A stretch of DNA of 64,000 nt, taken from contig QFPN01000004.1 of NCBI GenBank assembly GCA_003241695.1, positions 248,001-312,000 on the forward strand. Reading direction: 5' to 3'. The notes beneath the pieces were generated by a model that saw only the letters and a list, made by a program, of their open reading frames with translations, did no database searches and was not told the DNA's origin. A program made the position numbers and the translations under genes. Source of the stretch: Ancylobacter novellus. Its GTDB lineage: Bacteria; Pseudomonadota; Alphaproteobacteria; Rhizobiales; Methylopilaceae. Within the stretch, counting starts at the first letter, position 1. Every line of letters begins with the position of its first letter. Positions 55,605 to 64,000 of the stretch are shown one piece after another.

Positions 55605-56408
55605 ATGCTCATCCGAACGCCTCCGCCGCCAGAGGCCCGAACCACGGCGGCTCACGTGATCGACGGCCCCAGCCTATACAGCCGGCTCTCCCTTCGCGAC
55701 GACACCGCGATGCCGGTCTATCGCCAGCTCGAGGAACAGATCGCAGCGCTGATCCGCGAAGGCGTCCTGACGCCGGGCGCGACGCTGCCGGCGGCCAGGC
55801 GGCTCGCCGAGGAGCTTTCGATCAGCCGAGCCACGGTCCAGTTCAGCTATGACGCGCTGCGCCGACGACGGCTGGTGAGCGCGCATGGCCGGCGTGGCTT
55901 CATCGTGGAGCCGAACGACCGGCTGAAGCCCGGCATGGAGCGGCTCAAGGGCTTCACCGAGGAGATGCGGGAGCTTGGGCGCACGCCGTCTTCGCATATC
56001 ATCGAGCAGGTGGTGGTCGCCGACCGTTCCATCGCCTCGGTGTTCGGCCTGCCTTCGAACGCGCCCCTGCTGAAGCTCGTGCGCGTGCGCTTCGGCGACG
56101 GCGTGCCGCTGTCGCGCGAACGGGCGTGGTACGATCTGACGGCGGCCCCCGGCCTCGAGACCCGCGACCTCACCGGCTCGGTCTACGAGCAGATCGGGGC
56201 GTGCGGCGCGGCGCTGGTCTCCTGCGAGCAGACCATCGAGGCCGCCGAGCCCGACGACGAGGAGCGCGCGATCTTCGGCTTCGACCGCCCCGTGCCGTGC
56301 CTGCTCATCAAGCGCCGGTCCTTCGCGCGCGACGAGCGGATGGTCGAATATGTCGAAGGCCTGTTCCGCGGCGACGCCTACGCCTATCGGCTGACCATGA
56401 AGGTCTGA
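55605..56408 (+). CDS. GntR-family regulator with UTRA effector domain (HutC type)
   Basis: A 267-residue repressor-like protein. The winged helix at about 35-100 contains PVYRQLEEQIAALIREGVL and LAEELSISRATVQFSYDALRRRRLV. The UTRA ligand domain follows at about 115-260, with the family pattern PLLKLVRVRFGDGVPLSRER and RDERMVEYVEGLFRGDAYAY at the end. Ligands in this subgroup are usually sugars, amino sugars or histidine-pathway intermediates. The start at 55605 is only about ten bases from the divergent kinase start; a GTG at 55656 would leave more promoter space and is possible. It ends 16 bases from the end of the convergent ilvD. Confidence 0.87.
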   Translation: MLIRTPPPPEARTTAAHVIDGPSLYSRLSLRDDTAMPVYRQLEEQIAALIREGVLTPGATLPAARRLAEELSISRATVQFSYDALRRRRLVSAHGRRGFIVEPNDRLKPGMERLKGFTEEMRELGRTPSSHIIEQVVVADRSIASVFGLPSNAPLLKLVRVRFGDGVPLSRERAWYDLTAAPGLETRDLTGSVYEQIGACGAALVSCEQTIEAAEPDDEERAIFGFDRPVPCLLIKRRSFARDERMVEYVEGLFRGDAYAYRLTMKV

Positions 56409-56424
56409 CGCCGCCGGTTCGCCG

Positions 56425-58263
56425 TCAGCCGAGGTCGCGCACGGCTCCCCGCGCGGCGCTTGTGGCGAAGGCCGCATAAGCCTTCAGCGCCGTCGACACC
56501 TTGCGCTTGCGGGTCTGCGGCTTGTAGGCGGCGTCACCGCGGGCGATCTCGGCTTGCCGGCGCGCTTCGATCACCTCCGGCGCGACCGCGAGACGGATCG
56601 AGCGGTTCGGGATGTCGATTTCGATCCTGTCGCCGTCCTCGACCAACGCGATCAGGCCGCCTTCGGCCGCCTCGGGAGAGACATGGCCGATCGACAGGCC
56701 GGAGGACCCTCCGGAGAACCGGCCGTCGGTCACGAGAGCGCAGGCCTTTCCGAGCCCTTTCGACTTCAGATAACTCGTCGGATAGAGCATTTCCTGCATG
56801 CCAGGCCCGCCGCGCGGTCCTTCGTGGCGGATGACGACCACCTCGCCCGCCACCACCTTGCCGGTCAGGATGCCGCTCACGGCGTCGTCCTGGCTCTCGA
56901 ACACCTTCGCGGGGCCGGAAAAGACCAGGATCGATTCATCGACGCCCGCCGTCTTCACGATGCAGCCGTCGAGCGCGAGGTCGCCCTTCAGGACGGCGAG
57001 ACCGCCGTCTTGCGAGAAGGCGTGCGCGGCGGCGCGGATGACGCCGTTCTCGCGATCGACGTCGAGATCGTCCCAGCGGCGGTTCTGGCTGAAGGCGACC
57101 TGGGTCGGCACGCCGCCGGGCGCGGCGCGGTAGAAGGTCTTCACCGCCTCGCTGGTCGAGACCGCAACGTCCCAGCGGTCGAGCGCCTCGCCGAGCGTCG
57201 CGCTGTGGACGGTGGGCGCGTCGCGGTGGATCAGCCCGGCGCGGTCGAGCTCGCCGAGGATGCCCATCACGCCGCCGGCGCGGTGGACGTCCTCCATATG
57301 GACGTCGCTCTTGGCCGGCGCGACCTTGCACAGCACCGGCGCCTTGCGCGACAGGCGGTCGATGTCGTCCATGGTGAAGCCGACTTCGCCCTCATGGGCG
57401 GCCGCCAGCAGGTGCAGCACGGTGTTGGTGGAGCCGCCCATCGCGATGTCGAGCGTCATCGCGTTCTCGAAGGCGTCGAAGCTCGCGATCGCGCGCGGCA
57501 GAACGGCTGCGTCGTCGCCCTCGTAGTAGCGGCGCGCGAGATCGACGATCAGATGGCCGGCCTCGACGAACAGGCGCTCGCGGTCCGCGTGGGTCGCGAG
57601 CGTCGAGCCGTTGCCAGGCAGCGACAGGCCGAGCGCCTCGGTCAGGCAGTTCATCGAATTGGCGGTGAACATGCCCGAGCACGAGCCGCAGGTCGGGCAG
57701 GCGGACCGCTCGATCTTCTCGACGTCCTCCTCGGCCACCCGGTCGTCGGCGGCCGCCACCATCGCGTCGACGAGGTCGAGCGCGACCTCCTTGCCCTTGA
57801 GCACGACCTTGCCGGCCTCCATCGGGCCGCCGGAGACGAACACGGTCGGGATGTTCAGGCGCAAGCTGGCCATCAGCATTCCGGGGGTGATCTTGTCGCA
57901 GTTGGAGATGCAGACCAGCGCGTCGGCGCAGTGCGCGTTGACCATGTATTCGACGCTGTCGGCGATCAGCTCGCGCGACGGCAGGCTGTAAAGCATGCCG
58001 TCGTGGCCCATCGCGATGCCGTCGTCGACCGCGATGGTGTTGAACTCCTTGGCGACGCCGCCCGCGTTCTCGATCTCGCGCGCGACGAGCTGGCCGAGAT
58101 CCTTCAGGTGGACGTGGCCGGGCACGAACTGCGTGAACGAGTTCGCGACCGCGATGATCGGCTTGCCGAAGTCCGCGTCCTTCATGCCGGTCGCGCGCCA
58201 GAGGCCGCGGGCTCCGGCCATGTTGCGGCCGTGCGTGGTGGTGCGGGAGCGATAGGCGGGCAT
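56425..58263 (-). CDS. ilvD: Dihydroxy-acid dehydratase IlvD
   Basis: IlvD makes the 2-keto acids that lead to valine and isoleucine. The 612-residue protein has the iron-sulfur cysteines in SNCDKITPGM and CPTCGSCSGMFTANSMN, the conserved EALGLSLPGNGS and the C-terminal TDGRFSGGSSGLSIGHVSPE. Start and length (MPAYRSRTTTHGRNMAGARG from 58263) agree with the family; a frame extending to 58401 is not used. It is transcribed leftward from the edge of a large AT-rich gap and converges on the GntR gene. No other branched-chain gene is present here. Confidence 0.97.
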   Translation of the reverse strand: MPAYRSRTTTHGRNMAGARGLWRATGMKDADFGKPIIAVANSFTQFVPGHVHLKDLGQLVAREIENAGGVAKEFNTIAVDDGIAMGHDGMLYSLPSRELIADSVEYMVNAHCADALVCISNCDKITPGMLMASLRLNIPTVFVSGGPMEAGKVVLKGKEVALDLVDAMVAAADDRVAEEDVEKIERSACPTCGSCSGMFTANSMNCLTEALGLSLPGNGSTLATHADRERLFVEAGHLIVDLARRYYEGDDAAVLPRAIASFDAFENAMTLDIAMGGSTNTVLHLLAAAHEGEVGFTMDDIDRLSRKAPVLCKVAPAKSDVHMEDVHRAGGVMGILGELDRAGLIHRDAPTVHSATLGEALDRWDVAVSTSEAVKTFYRAAPGGVPTQVAFSQNRRWDDLDVDRENGVIRAAAHAFSQDGGLAVLKGDLALDGCIVKTAGVDESILVFSGPAKVFESQDDAVSGILTGKVVAGEVVVIRHEGPRGGPGMQEMLYPTSYLKSKGLGKACALVTDGRFSGGSSGLSIGHVSPEAAEGGLIALVEDGDRIEIDIPNRSIRLAVAPEVIEARRQAEIARGDAAYKPQTRKRKVSTALKAYAAFATSAARGAVRDLG

Positions 58264-59159
58264 CAGGTCAATTCCACATCCGCGAGGGACCGGCGCGCGC
58301 CCTCCGCCTGACGGCGCGAGACGCGCCGAGGATCGGGCGAGCCGGCGGCCGGGCCGGTCATCCAAATCGCCCCGCTTTTTCCGGGGCCTTCTCGACCGCA
58401 AGTCCTACGCGCCGAGCACGGCGCGCTCAAGCGCAGCATTGGGTTTCGCGAATCCGCGACGACATCGGACTTCAAAACAACAGCCGCCGATGACGAACCG
58501 TCGAATGGCCGTCCTCGCTGAAAGGGCGCCAAGCCGCGATGAGCTCGGAAGACCACCGAACGCACAGGACGGCTCCCGAGCGTTTAGTCGGCGCGTAGTC
58601 GATCATCGATTTTTCATGCACCGTTTATGTGCATTCGCTCGCTCGCGATCTGTGCACGCCGGACGTCCTCAGACCCTGCGCATCTATCGGCGCCTCCCCG
58701 ATCAGAAACCATCACCCTGATCTAAACGGCCTCGGATCCGCTGCGCCAGAGAAAAACCACGGCGCTTGCCCACCTTATGAAGGCATAAGACAATGATATA
58801 TAACATATAATTTTATAGCCGCGCTGCGTGGAGCTCTCCTCCGCGCGCCAAATGACCCGAGCCGACCGCCCATTCTGGGATAACCGTTTAGGACATCACG
58901 CCTTCGATCAAGGCAGCATAAACTTTCATCGACCACAGCTGTATTTCACAGTTGGAAACAAAATTTCTCAATGCTACTGATTGTTGGGTCGGCTCATGAA
59001 AATCGAGCCCACATCGGAACATTCGATCGTTTAGATAAAGTTCTAAACGCGCATTTCGATCGAAAAATTACCGTATTCACTCATGTGAATACGACGCGGC
59101 TCCGCTTTGTCTTGCGACTAAGGCGCGATGCGCCTTGGTTATTTTGAGGAGAAAATGGA
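58264..59159. other. Long divergent intergenic region, AT-rich towards the right
   Basis: Nearly 900 bases between ilvD and the hydantoinase-like operon. A small hairpin (gccccg/cggggc, 58369-58387) lies in the probable ilvD leader; no leader peptide is evident. From about 58780 to 59100 the DNA is AT-rich and contains several palindromes listed separately. I find no gene or RNA in it; short frames lack support. Confidence 0.5.
59029..59136 (+). promoter_or_regulatory. Cluster of palindromes before the hydantoinase-like operon
   Basis: Four dyads in about 110 bases: GTTTAGA/TCTAAAC (59029-59048), the perfect tttcgatcgaaa (59054-59065), GTATTCAC-tcat-GTGAATAC (59073-59092), and a leader hairpin AAGGCGC-gat-GCGCCTT (59120-59136). 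The last ends about eight bases before the GAGGAG ribosome site. They look like operators for a regulator that is not in the window, plus a possible attenuator or mRNA-stabilising hairpin. Confidence 0.5.
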
Positions 59160-61262
59160 ATGCAGTTCTTTGCATCGTCTGACATAGGCGGAACGTTTAC
59201 GGACACGACCGTACTCGATGGCGCGGGCGTGCTTACACGCTACAAGTCGAGCACGGTGCCGAGCGATCCCGTGAAGGGCGTGCTTGCGACCTTCGAACTC
59301 GCGGCCGCCGATCGCGGCATGAGCCTCGACGAGTTCTTGGGCGCGATGCGCCTGTTCTCCCATGGCACGACCATCGCGACCAATTCCGTGCTGACCCGCA
59401 ACGGCGCCAAGGTCGGCGTGATCCACACGCAAGGTTTCGGCGACACGCTCTTCATCATGAAGGCGTACAAATCGACCGGCCTCGACGAGGCGGCCCGCAA
59501 GAACTTCCGCAAGCTGACCAAGCCCGCTCCATTCCTCGACCGCACCATGATCCGCGAGGTGCCGGAGCGCGTCGACTACAAGGGCGACGCGATCCTGAAG
59601 CTCGACGAGGGCGCGGCCCGCGCCGCGGTCAAGAGCCTGATCGCAGAGGGCGCCGAGGCGATCGCGGTCTCGTTGCTCTGGTCGTTCAAGTTTCCCGACC
59701 ACGAGCGTCGCATCAAGGAGATCATCCTTGAGGAAGCGCCCGACATGTTCGTCACGCTGTCGAGCGACATCCTGCCTCGCCTCGGCGAGTATGCCCGCTC
59801 CCAGACCGCAGTTCTCAACGCCTTCCTCGGCCCCAAGGTCAAGAGAGCGATGACCTCGCTCGACGCCGCGATGCGCGACGCCGGCCTGCCCCGCGAGCCG
59901 CTGCTGATGCGCTCGAACGGCGGCGTGATGGCGGCCGGCAAGGCGGCCGACGAGGCGGTCGGCATTCTGCTGTCCGGCCCTGTCGGCGGCGTGGTCGGCG
60001 CGCAGCTGGTCGGCCGGATGGTCGGATCCGGCAACGTGATCTCGACGGATATGGGCGGCACCAGCTTTGACGTCGGCCTGATCGTCGACGGGCGGCCGTT
60101 GATCCAGCGCGAGACGTTCATGGAGCGGCAGCCGCTCGCCGTGCCCTCCGTCACGGTGGATACGATCGGGGCCGGGGGCGGCAGCATCGCCTTCGTCGAA
60201 AACGGCCGGCTTCGTGTCGGTCCCGAAAGCGCAGGGGCGGTTCCCGGGCCCGTTTGCTACGGCGCCGGCGGAACGGAACCGACCGTGACAGACGCCGACG
60301 TGGTGCTCGGCGTCGTCAACCCGGACAACTTCCTTGGCGGCCGCATGAAACTCCGCGCCGACCTCGCCCGAGCGGCGATCGAGGAGAAAATCGCGAAGCC
60401 CCTCGGCATCAGCGTCGAGGAGGCCGCGTCAGGCATCAAGCGCATCGTCGACAGTCACATGGCCGACCTCGTCCGTCAGGCGACCGTACATCGCGGCTAC
60501 GATCCCCGCGACTTCGTGCTGGTCGCGTTCGGCGGCGCCGGACCGACGCATTCCTACAGCTACGGGGCCGACCTCGGCGTGAAGAGCGTGATCGTGCCTC
60601 GTACCGCGTCCGTGCTCTCGGCCCATGGCATTCTGATCTCCGACCTCGTCGTGACCAAGGAGACCTCGCAGTCGATCATCTCGCCGCCCGGCTCGGAAGA
60701 ATTCTCGAAGTTCATGAAGGCCGAGGACATCAACGCGATCTTCGAAGGTCTTCAGGCCGACGCGATGGAGGAACTTACGGCCCAGGGCGTGCCGGTCGAG
60801 ACGGTGAAGTTCGAGCGCTACGTGGACATGCGTTTCCGACCGCAGATCTTCGATCTCTCGGTCGATCTTCAGACCTTCCCGCTGACCGCGCCCGACGTCG
60901 ATGCGCTGGTCGACCACTTCATCGACTCCTACGAGGCCCGGTTCGGCACGGGGTCGAGTTTCCGCACCGCGGGCATCGACATGTCGGCTTTCCGGCTCGT
61001 CGCGGTCTCGAAGCTCGAGCGCATCGAGCAGAGCGGCGAGGTCGCGGTCGGCGACAGCATCATGGTCCCGACAGGCACGCGCCCGCTTTACGAAGCCGGC
61101 GAGTGGCACGACGCGGCGATCTTCGACGAGCGCGCGGTCAAGGCCGGCGGCGTGATCGTGGGTCCCGCGATCGTCGAGCTCGACGACACCACGATGGTGG
61201 TGGGGCCGACGCAGCAGGCGACGGTCGACCGCTTCCTGAACATCATCATCAAGACGAACTGA
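59160..61262 (+). CDS. Hydantoinase A / acetone carboxylase beta-like ATPase subunit
   Basis: The 700-residue protein is of the HyuA/N-methylhydantoinase A/oxoprolinase family, whose ATP-dependent members form one subunit of hydantoinases, acetone carboxylase and acetophenone carboxylase. Nucleotide-binding signatures are SSDIGGTFTDTTVLDGAG at the N-terminus, STDMGGTSFDVGLIVDGRPL in the middle and FGGAGPTHSYSYGADLGVK late in the chain. GAGGAG precedes ATG 59160. It lies 11 bases from a HyuB-like gene that carries a zinc-ribbon tail, so an acetone-carboxylase-like or aryl-ketone-carboxylase-like complex is more likely than a simple hydantoinase. The substrate is not known. Confidence 0.85.
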   Translation: MQFFASSDIGGTFTDTTVLDGAGVLTRYKSSTVPSDPVKGVLATFELAAADRGMSLDEFLGAMRLFSHGTTIATNSVLTRNGAKVGVIHTQGFGDTLFIMKAYKSTGLDEAARKNFRKLTKPAPFLDRTMIREVPERVDYKGDAILKLDEGAARAAVKSLIAEGAEAIAVSLLWSFKFPDHERRIKEIILEEAPDMFVTLSSDILPRLGEYARSQTAVLNAFLGPKVKRAMTSLDAAMRDAGLPREPLLMRSNGGVMAAGKAADEAVGILLSGPVGGVVGAQLVGRMVGSGNVISTDMGGTSFDVGLIVDGRPLIQRETFMERQPLAVPSVTVDTIGAGGGSIAFVENGRLRVGPESAGAVPGPVCYGAGGTEPTVTDADVVLGVVNPDNFLGGRMKLRADLARAAIEEKIAKPLGISVEEAASGIKRIVDSHMADLVRQATVHRGYDPRDFVLVAFGGAGPTHSYSYGADLGVKSVIVPRTASVLSAHGILISDLVVTKETSQSIISPPGSEEFSKFMKAEDINAIFEGLQADAMEELTAQGVPVETVKFERYVDMRFRPQIFDLSVDLQTFPLTAPDVDALVDHFIDSYEARFGTGSSFRTAGIDMSAFRLVAVSKLERIEQSGEVAVGDSIMVPTGTRPLYEAGEWHDAAIFDERAVKAGGVIVGPAIVELDDTTMVVGPTQQATVDRFLNIIIKTN

Positions 61263-61273
61263 GGAGGCATCCC

Positions 61274-63496
61274 ATGGATGTGACCGTCAAGGCCAATCAC
61301 CCTCCCTTCAACCTGAAGACCAGCAACAACCGCAAGGAGCCCGGCCCGAGCGACCCGATCGACCCGATCACTTTCGAGGTGCTGCGCCACCGGCTGTGGT
61401 CGATCAACGAGGAAGGGTCCAGCACGCTGATGCACGCCTCGGGTTCGCCCGTGGTGCACGGCTCGGACTACAACTTCTCGATCTACACGGCCAACGGCGA
61501 CATCGCGGTCTGCGGGACATTCTACATGATCCCGATGTTCACGATGACGGTGCAGATCCAGCTTGTTCTGGAGAAGTTCAAAGGCGACATCCACGCCGGC
61601 GACGTGTTCATCACGAATGATCCGTTCGTATGCGGCGTCCACCAGAACGACTGCCTGTTTGTGGCGCCGTTCTTCTTCAACGGTGAACTTGTCGGCTGGA
61701 CCGGCGCCCAGGCGCACGTCATCGACATCGGCGGCGCCGCTCCCGGCGGCTGGGTGCCGGACGCGACGAGCTGCTACGAGGAAGGCCTGCGCATTCCGCT
61801 GCAACGCATGGTCGACAAGGGCGTCCTGAACCAGGGCATGTGGGACGTCATTCTTTATAACTCCCGCATCCCGTTCTTTCTCGGCTCGGACTTCAGCGCG
61901 TTCCTGTCGGCTCATCGCGTCGCCCAAGCCCGGCTGATGGAGCTCTGCGAACAGTATGGTTCAGGCGCCTTCAAGGCGGCCGCGAACCAGCTGATTGGCG
62001 ACACGGAGGCCAAGACTCGCGCAATGCTGAAGAAGCTGCCGGACGGCGTCTTCAGTCATGTGACTTACTTCGACCATGACGGCCACAAGAACAATCTCTA
62101 CAAGATCTCCTGCGTCATGACGAAGGAGGGCGATAGCCTCACATTCGACTTCAGCGACACCGACCCGACCATCGTCGGCATGGGAAACGCCACCATGACC
62201 GGAACGCTCGGAGCCGTCGGCACTGTGATGATGGGATCGTTCGGCCAGGAGATCGGCTGGAACGCCGGCCTGATGGCGCCTGTCACCATCATCCATGGCA
62301 AGAAGACCGTGCTGAGCGCGGAACTTCCGGCGCCGATCTCGGCTGGGTCGGTCGCCGCGAACTTCCTCGCCGCCGCCTGCGCATCGGTCTGCGTCGGCAA
62401 CATGATGGCGTTCAACCCAGAGTTCGACGACTACCTCTGCGGACCGCCCGACGGCTCGTGGCTGCTCACCATGTTCGGCGGCGTGAACCAGTACCTGGAA
62501 CCGTTCGCGATCATGTTCATGGACTCGCTCGGCTGGGGCGGCCCCGCCCATAGCTGGCGCGACGGCGTGGACAGCGGAGGTTCGCTCGTCATCGGCTCGG
62601 GCGGCTTCAACGACGTCGAGCTGCACGAGAAGACTTCGCCGATCATCTATCTCTGGCGGCGCGAAGTGCCGGATTCCGGAGGCGCGGGGCGCTACCGCGG
62701 CGGCAACGGCATCGAATACGCCACCGCCGGCTACGACGTGCCGGAAGTTCAGGGCAGCTTCTGCAGCCACGGCGTCTCCCTGCCCGACCTCGTCGGCATC
62801 CAGGGCGGCTACCCGGGCAATGTCTGCGGCTACACGATCGCCCGCGGCAGCAACTGGCTCGAAGACATGAAGGCCGGCAAGGCCGCGCTCGACATGACGA
62901 GCATCGGGGGAACGCTCGAGGAGCTTCCGGCCAAGAGCACCTTCATCATGAAGTCCGGCGACGTCGTGAACAACGTCGTTCAGAATCCGGGCGGGTATGG
63001 CGACCCGCTGACCCGGCCTTACGAGATGATCGGCCGCGACGTCCGTGACGGACGCTGCAAGGCGGCCGTCGCGAAAGCGGTCTACGGGACGCTCGTGTCC
63101 GAGGAGGGCGAGGTCGACGTCGCGGGCTCGGACGAGCTTCGCGCTTCTATCCGCGCCGAGCGCAAAGCGACCGCGGTGAAGGGGCCCGACCAGTTGGCCG
63201 CGCCCGTCAAGGCCGACCCGGCGTCGATCGCGTTGAAGTGGGGCGAGTCGATCGGCGTCACCTCCGGCGGCAATGTCTGCTGTCTGCACTGCTCCACCGA
63301 GATCGGCGAGCTCAAGTCGAACTGGCGTCTCTCGGTTCCGGTGCGCCAGCCGAAGGCCGAGGAGCTCGGCCCGCTCCTGAAGCTCGACGAGCGCTTCGTC
63401 TACGACCAGTTCATCTGCTCGGAATGCGCGACCTCGCTCTGCGTCGACGTCCGCAAGGTCGGCGACGCGGCGACCCTCGACTTCGCGCTGGACTGA
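61274..63496 (+). CDS. Hydantoinase B / acetone carboxylase alpha-like subunit fused to a gamma-like zinc ribbon
   Basis: A 740-residue protein. Residues 30-600 match the HyuB family (DPITFEVLRHRLWSINEEGS; VFITNDPFVCGVHQNDC; GDVVNNVVQNPGGYGDPLTR). The last 75 residues are unlike ordinary HyuB: CxxC at 670-673 (CLHCSTEIGELKSNWRLSV) and CxxC at 715-718 (FICSECATSLCVDV) form a four-Cys zinc-binding pattern. That pattern resembles the small gamma subunit of acetone carboxylase, where CDCGHEFGD...NWKL is followed by FYCPGCGTLL. The fusion suggests that alpha and gamma functions lie on one chain. GAGGAGG precedes ATG 61274. The reaction is probably an ATP-dependent carboxylation or amide opening; substrate unknown. 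Confidence 0.83.
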   Translation: MDVTVKANHPPFNLKTSNNRKEPGPSDPIDPITFEVLRHRLWSINEEGSSTLMHASGSPVVHGSDYNFSIYTANGDIAVCGTFYMIPMFTMTVQIQLVLEKFKGDIHAGDVFITNDPFVCGVHQNDCLFVAPFFFNGELVGWTGAQAHVIDIGGAAPGGWVPDATSCYEEGLRIPLQRMVDKGVLNQGMWDVILYNSRIPFFLGSDFSAFLSAHRVAQARLMELCEQYGSGAFKAAANQLIGDTEAKTRAMLKKLPDGVFSHVTYFDHDGHKNNLYKISCVMTKEGDSLTFDFSDTDPTIVGMGNATMTGTLGAVGTVMMGSFGQEIGWNAGLMAPVTIIHGKKTVLSAELPAPISAGSVAANFLAAACASVCVGNMMAFNPEFDDYLCGPPDGSWLLTMFGGVNQYLEPFAIMFMDSLGWGGPAHSWRDGVDSGGSLVIGSGGFNDVELHEKTSPIIYLWRREVPDSGGAGRYRGGNGIEYATAGYDVPEVQGSFCSHGVSLPDLVGIQGGYPGNVCGYTIARGSNWLEDMKAGKAALDMTSIGGTLEELPAKSTFIMKSGDVVNNVVQNPGGYGDPLTRPYEMIGRDVRDGRCKAAVAKAVYGTLVSEEGEVDVAGSDELRASIRAERKATAVKGPDQLAAPVKADPASIALKWGESIGVTSGGNVCCLHCSTEIGELKSNWRLSVPVRQPKAEELGPLLKLDERFVYDQFICSECATSLCVDVRKVGDAATLDFALD

Positions 63497-63564
63497 AGAA
63501 CCGACTGACACACCGAAATACCGGAGCCTCCTGAGACGAAGGCGGCTCCGGACACTGAAGCAAA

Positions 63565-63584
63565 GGCCGGCGGCTCCGCCGGCC
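63565..63584 (+). terminator. Strong hairpin between the carboxylase-like gene and the TorT-like gene
   Basis: GGCCGGCGG and CCGCCGGCC (63565-63573 and 63576-63584) form a nine-bp stem with a two-base loop, 68 bases after the stop. There is no T-run. It may be a partial terminator or an mRNA-processing boundary. Confidence 0.45.
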
Positions 63585-63708
63585 TGCAGGGATCCCTTGC
63601 GCCGTCTTTCCGCCCGCAAGCGGGCTGCGCGGCTCGGGGACTTCGTGAGACGCGGCTTGTCCCCCGGGGCTCGCCGTCAACAGTCAGATCAGCGATCGGG
63701 AGAATACC

Positions 63709-64000
63709 ATGATGGCTTGCAAGAGTTTCGAACGCGCCGCGGCTGTCGCGGTTCTCACACTGTTCGCCGGCGGCGCTTCGGCCGCCGACTGGTTTCCGCT
63801 CAAGATGAACGCCTGGGACCCGCCCTTCGATTTCTCCAACAAGCCGAAGGAGATCGAATATTCGCCGCTTCCCAAGGCGAGCGAGCGGCACAAGATCTGC
63901 GTCTCCTTTCCTCACCTCAAGGACGCCTATTGGCTCGGCGTCGATTACGGAGTGATCGAAGAGGCGAAGCGTCAGGGCGTGCAGGTCCAGCTGCTGGAGG
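63709..64000 (+). CDS. TorT-like periplasmic binding protein, C-terminus cut by the window edge
   Basis: The first 97 residues are visible. GGGAG precedes ATG 63709. A signal peptide (MMACKSFERAAAVAVLTLFA, ending GGASAA) is followed by DWFPLKMNAWDPPFDFSNKP and then KICVSFPHLKDAYWLGVDYG. This is the start of the TorT/periplasmic sugar-binding-protein fold. In TorT itself the role is sensing trimethylamine N-oxide with the TorS kinase, but many relatives are the binding subunits of ABC importers. Here it follows the hydantoinase-like genes on the same strand, so it may import or sense their substrate. Confidence 0.75.
   Translation, partial: MMACKSFERAAAVAVLTLFAGGASAADWFPLKMNAWDPPFDFSNKPKEIEYSPLPKASERHKICVSFPHLKDAYWLGVDYGVIEEAKRQGVQVQLLE

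Overview
The window is uniformly GC-rich, coding-dense DNA from an alphaproteobacterium, most likely of the order Hyphomicrobiales (Rhizobiales). Support comes from a CckA-type hybrid kinase, a UPF0314/DUF2585 membrane protein, a DUF2076 protein, GlcDEF, an aerobic-pathway CobF, a groESL operon preceded by a CIRCE element, and an intergenic palindromic element of the kind scattered through these genomes. A genus cannot be named safely from the sequence alone. Marked drops in GC occur only in a few gaps (about 35.5-35.6, 45.2-45.4, 54.3-54.6 and 58.8-59.1 kb).

Layout, left to right. 0-4 kb: a truncated secreted protein, a membrane diguanylate cyclase, and a minus-strand pair (SDR-DoxX-like protein plus a frameshifted DUF2269 membrane protein). 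4-6.4 kb: groES-groEL with CIRCE, a terminator, and an odd palindromic duplication at the groEL 3' end. 6.7-12.7 kb: an NHL-propeller/GH26 fusion, a MarR regulator, a GNAT, an L,D-transpeptidase, a single-domain response regulator and two small proteins. 12.8-21.3 kb: a divergent hydroxy-acid oxidation locus, with glcD-glcE-(UPF0314)-(secreted protein)-glcF to the left and lutA-lutB-lutC to the right. A 14-bp palindrome lies between the two arms. 21.4-31.9 kb: a Pat-like protein acetyltransferase, an FAD oxidoreductase, a sigma-54 response regulator, a degenerate EAL protein, a frameshifted DUF4279 gene and cckA.

32-34.8 kb: a zinc-uptake operon (His-rich small protein, znuC, znuB, znuA) behind a Zur-like box. 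35.05 kb: tRNA-Val(GAC). 36.4-38.2 kb: glmS. 38.3-44 kb: a cyanate locus, in which a PAS-domain sigma-54 activator is divergent from an ABC transporter plus cynS. The transporter-cynS promoter carries a good -24/-12 element and upstream palindromes, so the cyanate genes look sigma-54 controlled. cobF follows. 45.6-54.1 kb: two very large overlapping genes of unknown function (1001 and 1822 codons), bordered by AT-rich gaps. 54.6-58.3 kb: a PfkB sugar kinase divergent from a GntR/UTRA regulator, then ilvD.

59.1-64 kb: an operon of a hydantoinase-A/acetone-carboxylase-beta-like protein and a hydantoinase-B-like protein with a C-terminal zinc-ribbon tail resembling the acetone carboxylase gamma subunit. 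A TorT-like periplasmic binding protein follows and runs off the window.

The best candidates for something undescribed are the paired giant proteins at 45.7-54.1 kb, the fused carboxylase-like protein at 61.3-63.5 kb and the sigma-54-controlled cyanate locus. All functional assignments rest on motif reading by eye; no database search was possible.
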